Below are positions 35,085-45,343 of a DNA stretch of 64,000 nt, in pieces. A model generated the notes under the pieces. The model had not been told where the DNA came from and did not search any database. It worked only from the letters and a program-made list of their open reading frames with translations. Origin of the DNA: Colocasia esculenta (taxonomy: Eukaryota; Streptophyta; Magnoliopsida; Alismatales; Araceae); NCBI GenBank assembly GCA_014218235.1, contig CM024755.1, forward strand, positions 40,444,109 to 40,508,108, read 5' to 3'. Every line of letters starts with the position of its first letter. Position 1 is the stretch's first letter. Both the position numbers and the translations under genes were made by a program.

Positions 35085-38056
35085 TGTAGCAACCTGGATT
35101 TTTTGAAAAATAAAAAAAATAATAATAATATAAAAAGAAAACTAATTAAATTAATTAGAAAATTAAATAAAACCCATTAAATGAAAAGAAGTAATGGGCT
35201 TTGATAAATAGACCCATTAGAAATTAGTGGGCCAAAATAGGGATTTTAAAAAGGAGAATAATAAGAAAATACCCTAAATTCATAACTAAATTATTACTTA
35301 AATAGAAAAGAGATATTTAATGCATTAAAATGGAAGTTTGAGTTGGATTGAGATTCCTAAACCTACCCTAATGGGTTGGCCACGAATTTAGCTCCCAACC
35401 TAACCCAAATTAGGAGATCTCATGCCTAGAAAGGGGAGAGGAAAATAGGAAATTCAGAATAAATAGAAATTACAGTCATAATAGGAAATTGAATGGGAAG
35501 ATGCTTAAATACTCCTCTAAAACCCTCATGGCCGGCCCTAGCTCATGCCAAGGGTTTGCTGGACGTGGGAAGAGGACAAGGAGGAGAGAAATTCGTGGGA
35601 AAAAGGCTGCTCAAAGCTTCTCCCTTCGTTCTTCAAGTTCTTAACCCTAGAAGACAAAACGAGTCAAAGGTAGGCATTCTCATGAGCATAAACTATGGAA
35701 ATTTATCTGTAGGTTGTTTCGTCCATCAGGAACAAAAGCTCTTTGATTTCATAATTTTCCATCAAGCATATCTTTTGTTCTTGATTTTTCATGTTCTGCA
35801 ACTTACATGACCTCGAATCCTTTTCAAAAATCTAGATCTCCATGTACCCTCTATCCCATGCCATGAAAATTTTACTGGAGAAGTAGATGGCTATTAGGGA
35901 TCTTTTGCCCTTGAAAGCTCTAATTTTCATGCATCCTATTTTGCGAATTAATTCTTGCATCTCAACTGTTCTTAGTATTCTGTTCTCTAGGTTTGATTTG
36001 ATTAAAGCCTATCGAAACCATGCTTGTTTTCCAATTCCAAATTACTGTAAGTACCCATGTGAGTCTAGATCAATTTCCAACTAGTTTCATGATTTTCCAT
36101 CGCTTGTACAATTAGTTATGAATTTTTGAACGTCCCAGTGTCAAAACATGGTAAGTTTGGACCAAGAACCAAGAACATGTCAGATCTCTGTCGGACTCAG
36201 GCCAAAGACCTGAGAACGCGACGGCCCGATAGACCGCGTTCTTAGGCAGATCGCGACAAGCATCACCGTCGCGATCTGATCGTGACAGGAGCCCCGTCGC
36301 GACCTGACCTTCTGGTCTGACAGACCTGTCGCCTTCTTCATATGAACCCGTCGCGACCTGCCTGCCCGAACCGACAAGCCTGTCGCGACCTGTACATGAC
36401 CCCATCGCGATCTCAGTTGACCCTGTCGCGACCCTCATTAGGGTGTGTCGCGATCTGACTTTTTGCAGGAAAACCCATCATTTTGCAAGTCTTGTTGTTC
36501 TTCAGCTATTCCCATATCCTGTTAACTGTTTTAAACACTGAAAAACAAAGTTGTAGATATGGAATATATTTTAATTAATTTAAGTCAATCACATGATCTA
36601 TCTTGTCCATGATTTCCTATTTCACATGCACACACACTTTGAACCATCCAAATATGGCTTAATTGGCATGAACATGTTACATAATTTATCTGGTAAATTA
36701 TGTCATTAAATTGTCTCATTCTTAAATATACTTGTGTACGTTTCTCGCGATGTTTTGGAACACCGATATCGACGCTTCAATGTTCTAGAATTCCTCTAGA
36801 ACGTCGAGCACTTGTTTCTATATATACACTCTCTTGACTTGGACAAACTCTCCATCGGATACTCCTTCTGTCGGACTAGTGAGTCTTTGTTCAAGGCCTC
36901 CGTAAGTCTCCTCTGTCCATGGATTCCCACATCGTCGATGAGCTGGTTGTACCCTAACACCTATTACACCCTTTAGGGGTCAATATGATCCAAAGGGCTA
37001 TTAAAAGTTCGCTCTTATCTTGAATCATGTCGGACCTATGGACCTGTGCGTAACCTGGCCAGTGGAAAGGTAGTGAGTTCCACTTGACTGCCAACACCAC
37101 GTGCGCGTGTTGTGCAACTGTTACTATCGCATGTTTACTCGACTTGTTACATTCAATGTCCACTAGCTCTCATCTATGATCTATTCGCTCATCTATTCAC
37201 ATTCTCTCTACTATCTCGTCTATTTATCTAGTGCTCTCATCTATTTCTTGGTACTCTATATTGGCCATTGACTGATTGTCTAAAGATAAACAATATAACC
37301 AATGCCTGGCAATATATAAAGGGCCCGATCTGGTCCTGGGATGTGCGCCCGAAAGTGCTAGTGCCCATGGGAGTTAAATGATCAGAGTGTTTGGCATTAC
37401 ACTCGAGTGCTATCTATCTCGACTATCTAAATGACAATCAAAAAGTGTTATATTCTCTCGCTGTCTATTGACAAAAGTGCTATGCTATACCCATTGTGCT
37501 ATTGCTATACTTTGTGCTATTTGTGCTATGGCCATCTTCTTATTTTGTGTTATACTCGACACTCTTACTATATTTGGAAAGTTGTGCTATTTCGTTCACG
37601 TGCTATCCTGCTATCTATTACTTGACTCTCTCGCTCTATCATTAGTTACTCTGTCTTTTAATTCATTAATTATTTAAAGCCTGCTTGACTATTGAGATTT
37701 AAGTCCTACTGGACGTTATCACTCACCCTGCATTATTTGTCCTTGTGTTCTCAGGTGAGACCGAGGATGAACTATACACTCAAGAGGACAGGAACGACCA
37801 GGAGTGACGTCACGAGTACCCTAGCATCCTAGCAATATGTTAGAGTCATAGTTAGTCTTTTGCTTTATTTCAATGTAATTGGGCCCTATAGAATGGCTCT
37901 GATATTAGTGGTTGTAACTAGACATTTGAAAGATTATTAATGAAATGAATTTTCTTTAGTATTATTCATTGTGCAATGGTTTGATGCCTAGTAGACGCTC
38001 TATACCGTTCACTTGCAACTGCCTCGCGTTCTGATATTCCGCATCGGGACATGACA
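35085..38056 (+). repeat. Gypsy 3' LTR
   Basis: Full-length match to 24202-27175, starting TGTAGCAACC and ending CATGACA. In the GTCGCGACCTG-rich block (36190-36450) it keeps more CG dinucleotides than the 5' LTR. The TATA-like word TATATAAAGG is at 37313. Confidence 0.95.
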
Positions 38057-38061
38057 AATTA

Positions 38062-39153
38062 AGTCCCAAACAGAGCATGGATATTATATTATCCAACCCT
38101 TTAGCACTTAAACTTACTGCTACCATGAGTCGGCAGGGGTCATTCAGAATAAACAAAGCTTATAACTGAAAGAAGTGCACAATGTAAAAGGGAAAGAAGT
38201 ACCATCAGTGAAAGTTTGAGGTCTATTACATCACATTTGGGGTTCGTGCAAGATATAGATATCAGAATATCTATTCTTTGGTGTCCAAAGACTCTCACTG
38301 CTGTTAGTCGGCAATAAACCTTCAAAGAGGACTGAGTACCCAGAACAGAGATAATGGGACCGTAAGTGGGCAAATCAGATGGATGAATAAGTAAATAAAT
38401 AAAAGGAAAGAAGAGGGGGAGAGGCCCCATGACTTTGCAAGAGGTTTGGCATCCCTTTTCTCACAAAAAGAAGTTGGATATTAAGATTATCCACTCCCCA
38501 ATTTGAAGGAAACCCATCTGTTGCACAATGGGAAGGGGGAAACCTCCACACAGCCCTGGCTAGCCAAGAAAAGTAGGCATTAAATAGTCTATTTGTGTCC
38601 AATTGCATGAAAAGAAGAGTAGATATGCTCTTTTATACATATAAAATTCCCATGGCATTTAAGAAGGCCATCAATGCCCAACACATCAAAGGGAAGGGGG
38701 GAAAAGACATGGTATAGTAGGAAGTGAGGATGAAGTACAGAAACTTGACAAGGAAAAGACAAAGGGGGAAGGGCCGATGCTCTCTTTCTCTGGACCTTCT
38801 ATCCTCTTTTTCCTCACTCACCCTCTTCCTCTTCTTTTCTTTTCTTCTGTTGCAGATGACCCAATCTTCAAGCTCCTTTTCTTCTTGGCTCCTCCAGCTG
38901 CCTGGAGAAGAAGACTAGAGCCTCCCAGATCTCTTCTGCCCTCTCTTTAGCCTCTAATAAAATCCCTTTTATTTTTGTCCAAGCAAACCTTTGTATAGGC
39001 CCTTTTAGAGACTTCTTTTCCCTTTTTACCCCTCTGGGCATTGGGCTGCCCAGATGACCCTCTTTTCTTTTTGATGGGCCAGCCAATTATGGGACTCATT
39101 ATGAGGCTTAACTTTTGGTCCCCTTTTGCCATAATTTTTTTTTTATGTCCACA
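38062..39153 (-). repeat. LTR-B, segment right of the gypsy insertion
   Basis: Collinear with window bases 132-1228, with small indels and scattered substitutions, ending TGTCCACA. On the minus strand this is the start of the 5' LTR. The match stops exactly there: the two copies continue with unrelated sequence. Confidence 0.88.
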
Positions 39154-40832
39154 CTTAGTCACTGGGCGAACAATAACCTGTCTCGGGTTCGAAACCCGAG
39201 ACCCCACCCACCTGTAGATGTGTTGTCTGTTCCCTTTTTAGGGGGGACGAAGAACAGTCCACAAAGAGGGAGTTTGAAGAGAAAATAAAAAGAAGAGGGT
39301 CAATGTGTGGTGTGTGGATATGGAGTGTGAAAAGCTTAAAATAAAGAAAAAGAAACGTGATCACCTGGCACACGAGGGTGCCGAGTGGGAGAATGCACGG
39401 CGAAGGGTGCGGATGGAGGAGTGATCGCGAGCATACCGTTTTTGGAGTGGGGAGATTGCGCGGAGATGATGTGGGTCCTCTCTTCCTCTACGAGCACGGC
39501 CGGCCGTGGTAGAAGGCGTTTTCCATGTTGATTACCCTGACCAAGAAAAAAGACAAAAAAATGAAGAGGGGATTAGCCACGGGCGTGTAGTATACAATTC
39601 CAAAAAAATGAATAAAATGACATAAATAAAGAATGGGAGAACTCACCGCGTGGTGGCTTTTAAACCCCTAAAATGTAGGTGTGTGTGCGTATGCATGCAT
39701 GTGTGTGTGTGTGTGAAAAGTAAAGAAGGGCCACGTGGGGCCCGGAGGAGACAAAAAGAAAGACGGAAGGGAGAAAGGGGAGGGGGTGCTTCCCCGAAAG
39801 TGGATGGCGTAGCGACATTTCCGGAATTGACGGAGGAAGTGGAGGAAGACCGTGCTCCTCCCGCCTCGCTATGATACTTGGAATGGTAGACGGCGCTTCG
39901 AACTCCGAGGGTGTCGAGTCACCGGTACGACAGGGCTCCGCCGTGGGGAAGTCGCGAGAAGAATCCAGCAGGGCTCCGCCAAGGTGGAGGGGATTGCCTG
40001 AATAGTTACCCTCGGGGGTCTATTTATAGGCATCAGATTCTAAAATCGCGTCCACAAAGGAAGCCTCTATTATGAATTGAATCGCGTCCGGGCGGCAGGC
40101 CGCGATTAAGAAAGTCAAACCAATGTGACAGACGCATCATGACCATAGTTGCAGCTACGCTTTGGAATTGTGTCAGGCCAGGCCACCGTGACTTGAATCG
40201 CGTCCGTCTTGTCCGCCGCGATTAAGACTTGCATGGTTTCGAGGCAATCGGCTCATGAATGCGCTGTCTGCTGACGCGGGATTGCGGATTTGACCTTCTA
40301 AATCGCATCGACTGACAAGGTCGTGATTCAGGGATTTTGTCATTATTACACAACGTGGCAACCTTAAGTGCGACGACTTTGGGGGCGTAGCCTTTTTCTT
40401 TAAATCACGTCCAATGAAGTGGACGCCATTTTATACACGTGCTCATAAACGCATCTGCCATGCACGATGCCTTCATGCCAAAAGCATGGTCGCGTCCTGC
40501 ATGGCCGATGCGATAAGGTCACGCCCTTTCGAGCCGTCGCAACAAGGTTCCTTAATCGCGTCCACCAGTCTGGACGCCTTTTAATGAAGTTGTTCATGTG
40601 CCTCTGTGAACCAAATTTAGCTTTCGGGGCAGCACCCCCGCCGGGGCGCTACCCCGCGACCTGACCGCACAGGTCGATCTGCAACCGAACCATATCGGGA
40701 AGCACCGAGAAAGAATGGGTGAGATCCAGAAATATTGGAAAAACACTCTTGTGAGGAAAAAAGAGGGCCATTTGTGGCATTATGGCGCAATATGAAATTT
40801 GTCCGTGGTGGAGCCAAATTTACGTGTCTACA
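39154..40832 (-). repeat. LTR-like segment, minus strand
   Basis: On the minus strand it starts TGTAGACACGTAAATTTGG, a common opening of plant gypsy LTRs, directly preceded by a purine-rich stretch (40855-40833). Palindromic boxes lie upstream of a TATA box at 40030-40019. The other end is uncertain. A T-arm-like hairpin with GGTTCGAAACC is at 39180-39202. A GT/GC-rich microsatellite is at 39678-39714. Open frames on either strand are not supported as genes. Confidence 0.6.
40019..40030 (-). promoter_or_regulatory. TATA box, minus strand
   Basis: CCTATAAATAGA on the minus strand, about 800 bp into the LTR-like segment and just downstream of the AATCGCG/CGCGATT boxes. This is a textbook plant TATA context. 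Confidence 0.6.
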
Positions 40833-40879
40833 CCACCCTCCCTGTGCCCCTGGCCTTTTTAAATCCTGAAAGAAACAAC

Positions 40880-43745
40880 TTTTAAATCCTCATAAATTGT
40901 CTGAGCGAAACCTCCACTACATCAATCCTGCACACACTTGGTGTGTTTGCGGCGTCCCAAACTATTTTGGGCCGCCCCTTGTGCACTACCTCACTAGTTG
41001 CCTCACCATAGAGCAATATTTTCCTTCTGTTGAGGAATGAGAAATAGTAGACTGTCTCTTTGTCTTCCATGAAATGAGAGTACGTATAACCAAGAGTAAT
41101 AAAATACCCAGTGATAGAATGGCATGTCATCGGGCATGCTGCCCAATCTGAATCACAATAAGCCTGTAGCTGTAAATCATTATCATTAGCAAGAAAAATC
41201 CCTTGGCGAGGTGTGGATTTTAAATATCGAAGCACCCTCGTTGCTGCATCCATATGTGGTTGACATAGAGCTTGAAGAAATTGACCTAAGATATGAACAT
41301 AATATGTAATCGCTGGCCTAGTAACGGTGAGATAAATAAGATGTCCCACAAGTCTTTGATATCTAGTCGGATCATCAATAGGATCTCCAGAGGTAGCAGA
41401 TAATCGATGTTGTTGCATGCTTCATGAGAAATGGACTAGGCTTGGCACAATTAAGCATCCACACTGGGACAATATGTTGAGAACATACTTTTGCTGACAA
41501 AGAAAAATCGTAGGAGGAGATCTTGCCACTTCAATGCCAAGAAAACAATTTAAAGTGCCAAAATCTTCAATGTTGAAATAATCATGTAAATATTTTTTGA
41601 AGGATTGAATTTTGGGAGAGTCATTTCTAGCAAGTATTAGATCATCCACATAGATCAAAACAACCAAAAAGATATTTCCTTCCTTATATGTAAAAGGAGA
41701 ATAATCTTCTATAGATTGGATAAAACCATATCGCTTAAGAGCAATAGAGAATTTTGCAAATCTGTTACGAGATGCTTGGCATAAACCATAGAGAGATTTA
41801 CGTAGTCAATAATATAAGTCTGGGCGTGCAAGAGAATAACTTGGTGGCGATGTCACATATGCAAGAAAGTATTATTAATATCTAGTCAGTGAAGTTCCCA
41901 CTTCTTGGCAGTAGCAATAGAAAGGAGACAGCGTACGGAGACCAATTTTGCAACTTGTGCAAAAGTCTTACAGAAATCTAGGCCCTCAATTTGAGAGAAA
42001 CCTCTAGCAACAAGTCTTACCTTATAGTGTTCTATGCTGCAATCAGCTTGATATTTAATTTTATAAACCCATTTGCAGCTAATGGGTTTCTTCCCAGGGG
42101 AAAAGGTTCTAAAGTCTTCTTTTTTTACAATGAAAGTATGATATTCATTCAATACTATGTTCTGTTAAATTCAAGTGCTTGAATTTCCTTTGTCATACAT
42201 CCTGCCAATGTTTGTATCTAACAGCCTATGAAAAGTGTTTAGGGTCATCATAGGGAGTAGCTATTGCGAAAGCTTGATGAGATGGTGAAAAACGATGATA
42301 TGAAAGGACATGAGAAAGTGGGTGTTTAAGTACCTGAAGAGGTGGCTGAAATAGGGAGTGAGGAATGCAAGGGTACATGTGCTGAATGGCATACATAATC
42401 ATCCAAATATGAAGGTGGTTTGTTCATCCTTGTGGGCCTGGTGGTTGTCAAAGGTAATGATGGGCTTGTTGGTTGATCATTGTTAAGGTTTAAAGTTTCA
42501 ATGGTGGCCATCTCAATGGGAAAGATATATATTCTCAGGTTCAACGTACATGCAACAATAGATCATTATCATCAAATGCAGGCATTGGTAAAATAGGATT
42601 GGTTGGATGGTTATGTTTATTGCAATCATCAATTTGGCATCACCAAAAGGAAATTTGTCTTCATAAAAAAGGACGTGTGGAGTGGTGAAAAAGCAATGAC
42701 TTTGTAGATCTTATACTCTCCATCCTTTTTTGCCACGAGGATATATATGCAACAAAAACACACTTAGTGGCACGAGGATCAAATTTGTCATGGATCTCAC
42801 AATTAAGATGGACATAATTAACAAAGACAACCAAAAACTCACAAATGTTCATAAGTGGTGGCTTACGAAATAACATTCCATAAGAAGTTTTACCTGAAAG
42901 AATTGATGAAGGTATATATATAGTTGAAGAGATAAGTAGCAGTGAGGACACACTCCCCCCAAAAATGAATGGCAAATTTGCTCAGAAACTCAATGCACAA
43001 GCTGCATTAAGTAAATGCATATATGCTTGTGTTCTCCCTTCCATTCTGTTGAGGAACAACAACACATGATGTTTAAATTCTGCCATGTTCACGAAAAAAG
43101 GTTTGCACTTGAGTGGATATAAACTCGATGCCATTATCACTGCGAATCTGTTGAATAGAAAAACCAAATTAAGTCTGAACCATGGCATAAAATGAAGTGA
43201 GATGATGATAGGTTTCATATTTGTGTGACATTAGATAAACCCAACAAGCATGACTATAGTCATCAACTATTGTAAGAAGGTAATGTGCACCTGAATACAA
43301 TTTAGTAGCCCTACACATCACAATGAACTAAAGCAAAAGGCATGGTGGCTTTATTAAAGTTAGATGAAAAGGTAACTATGGGTTTGCTTGGCACAGTGAC
43401 ATATGTCACAACATACAAGCTCATTTTATTGAAAGGAGGAAAATGTGATATAAAAGACAAACTTCTTAATGATGTATAACCAAGTATTTGATGCCAAGGG
43501 GTGGAAGAAATGGACTGAGTCACTGGGGCTGCAAATGGTGGTGGATGCCCCATTAAATAGTAGACTCCATCTCTCAATTCACCTGCTCCAATTAGCCTCT
43601 TCGACTGTCGATCCTGTATGAGATAGTGGTTAGAGTGAAATGTGACAATGCAATCTAAGTCACAAATTAATTGACCAACAGAAACAAGATTGCACTTAAA
43701 TTGTGGAATGTATATAACATCACGAAGCACAATATCATCATTTAA
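40880..43745 (-). pseudogene. Degenerate Ty1/copia pol
   Basis: Minus strand, in pieces. 43730-43311: end of protease and pre-integrase (LRDVIYIPQFKCNLVSVG, then WHQILGYTSLRSL). 43218-42661: integrase fragments (RNRMEGRTQAYMHLLNAA; KFDPRATKCVFVAY). 42152-41886: RT start ([37 protein letters not shown]). 41667-41422: RT active site YVDD in VVLIYVDDLILA, with FGTLNCFLGIEVARS. 41418-40985: thumb and RNase H start (RYQRLVGHLIYLTVTRPAI, YCDSDWAACP), then a frameshift. Integrase is heavily decayed, many stops, no LTR pair found. It differs in sequence from the copia element at 59098-63393. Confidence 0.85.
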
Positions 43746-43820
43746 GACATAAGATCACGAAGCACAATATCATCATTTAAGACATAAGATCAAGAAGCAC
43801 AATATCATCATTTAAGACAA
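43724..43820. repeat. 35-bp direct repeat, nearly three copies
   Basis: GAAGCACAATATCATCATTT plus the following 15 bases start at 43724, 43759 and 43794. The first copy is part of the copia protease coding sequence on the minus strand; the others add a frameshift. Confidence 0.9.
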
Positions 43821-44329
43821 TGCATCATCGCAGCTCACTTATTACTTATAAAATGTGTATTTACATTATAATTTGTGACTTGTTATATGTGAATATGATC
43901 CAGCAGACTTTGGTGATGACTCACTTTTATACGTAATCCAGTGAGTTTGGGTGGTGGCTCACTTATTACTTATATAATGTGTATTCACACTAATTGGTGA
44001 CTTGCGGGCCTGAGTGGTGGCTCAATATTATTGATTGATGTGAACGTGACTTGCTATTTTAAAATCATTGAAATATATATATATATATATAGATATATTT
44101 CCAGGATGAAACGACATCTAGTTAAACTAAGTCAAGGATAAAGTAACATAGCAAATTCAAGTAGTTCTAGAACTCCACTTCAAAGTCAACAAGAATCTTC
44201 ATTCATCGATCAACTTGATTTGACTATTTTGGAATCAGATCCAATGTTAAGTGGGATTCCTTGAAGCCTTTCCCTGTTGGTATTACCAGATATGTCTTTT
44301 TACAGGCCTGGGAGATGGTCTTATAACAT
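43821..44329. other. Unrecognised AT-rich sequence with a TA microsatellite
   Basis: The phrase GCTCACTTATTACTTATA with ATGTGTATT occurs twice about 120 bp apart (near 43831 and 43958). A (TA)n run lies at 44071-44098. No gene is seen. Confidence 0.5.
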
Positions 44330-45343
44330 ACAAGGTGCATCATTGGAGACGGTAGACAAGCGGATTTTTTAAGGGATGTATGGATGGGTGACTGTGCCCT
44401 TATCCATTATCTTAACAGTCAAATGCAAAGTGCAATTCTTGCTGCTTCAGTTCATGAGGTGCTGCTTAATGAAAATAATCCCCTGAGAACACAATTATCT
44501 ACCCCTTTGATCCTGGATAGTTCCTTCCTCATGCATGATTCAATTTCCTTTGTTTAGACTATATCCCCGAATGGCAAGTTCTCTACAAAATCTGCATACA
44601 ATGTTACAATACCTCTGGGAGTGACTAGAAGTGATTGGATGAAGATATGACGCAAAGACATACCACCGAGAGCTGCATTGTTCTTCTGGAGGTTGGTTCA
44701 CCAGGCTATTGTAGTGGATGCAAGGGTGGCTGAATGTGGCATTCAGATGGTATCCAATTATATGTGCTGCACTTCTCTTCCACAATTTGAAGATCTGAAT
44801 CACCTATTTCATTCAAGGTGATATTGCCACAGATCTATGGAGATGTATTGCACCTTTGGTTCCTAACAATGTAATCACTTGTGATCACATTACTACTAGA
44901 TGCTGGAGATTTATCTCCAGTGTAAATACATATACACCCTTGGGATTTGTTGGAGTCCATATGTTCTTGATGGCTATGTGGGAAATCTAGAAGATGAGAT
45001 GCTCTAACAGATATAAGTCCAAGAGATACTCCATTAATCAATGTAAGAAGAAGATTCTAAGTCATATATCTCTAGCAATAGAATTAACCAAAGGCCTTCC
45101 ATCAACCTTGTAGCAGGAAAGACATTTGGATACTATCTTCTTTCGATCTAAAACCAAAGGTAAAACTAAAGACACCCATACTTGTGAAATGGTGCCTGCC
45201 ATCTATATGCTTTTCGATCAATGTAGATGGTGCTAGTAAAGGCAATCCTAGTCCTAGTGGAGGGGGTGGTTATATCAGGGATTCCTTGGGTAACTTGAAG
45301 CTTGGTTTCTCTTTCTTCTACGACACAGGCACCAGTGTTGCAT
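44330..45343 (+). pseudogene. L1-type LINE ORF2 C-terminus, interrupted by a Sirevirus LTR
   Basis: Plus strand. After GDGRQADFLRDVWMGDCALI comes a region with SPNGKFSTKSAYNV, DIPPRAALFFWRLVHQA and CGIQMVSNYMCC leading to DLNHLFH, the reverse-transcriptase zinc-binding domain of plant LINEs. It is followed by the start of an RNase H domain at 45190-45343 (SINVDGASKGNPSPSGGGGY, then IRDSLGN). The RNase H is cut at its first third by the LTR that begins at 45344; the remainder is not found on the other side of the cluster. Frameshifts and stops are present. The reverse transcriptase domain itself is missing or unrecognisable. Confidence 0.82.

Larger units (their letters stand above)
24202..38056 (+). 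mobile_element. Ty3/gypsy chromovirus-like retrotransposon (Tekay/Del-like), inserted in LTR-B
   Basis: LTRs at 24202-27175 and 35085-38056 (2974 and 2972 bp) start TGTAG and end TGACA. A Met-tRNA primer-binding site follows the 5' LTR, and a purine tract precedes the 3' LTR. The order gag, protease, RT, RNase H, integrase and the long LTRs fit the Tekay/Del chromoviruses, though I cannot see a clear chromodomain. The target duplication is ATTTA (24197-24201) against AATTA (38057-38061), one mismatch. The unoccupied site is preserved in LTR-A as CATTTAAGTCCC. Coding sequence is broken by stops, one frameshift and a nested solo LTR, so it is dead. Confidence 0.93.
1..39153 (-). mobile_element. 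Large nested Ty3/gypsy element (Tat/Ogre-like), no pol, incomplete at window start
   Basis: Two copies of one LTR sequence bound this stretch: 1-1228 and a second copy split into 24071-24201 and 38062-39153. Both end on the right with TGTCCACA. Read on the minus strand, the order is 5' LTR (right), unrecognised ORF, two gag genes, tandem-repeat-rich 3' region, purine-rich tract, 3' LTR (left). A long repeat-rich 3' UTR and an extra ORF before gag are known from Tat/Ogre elements, which is the basis of the lineage guess. Protease, reverse transcriptase and integrase were not found. A CACTA element, a solo LTR and a complete gypsy element sit inside it. The left end of the left LTR lies outside the window, so its target duplication cannot be tested. 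That both LTRs belong to one insertion is inference. Confidence 0.5.

Noticed and set aside
37431..37677. Leu/Cys-rich frames that look like membrane peptides
   Set aside because: They arise from TGCTAT-type low-complexity sequence in the gypsy LTR; the same occurs at 26596-26796.
39154..39210. A tRNA gene
   Set aside because: Only a T-arm-like hairpin is present; no acceptor, D or anticodon arms can be paired around it.
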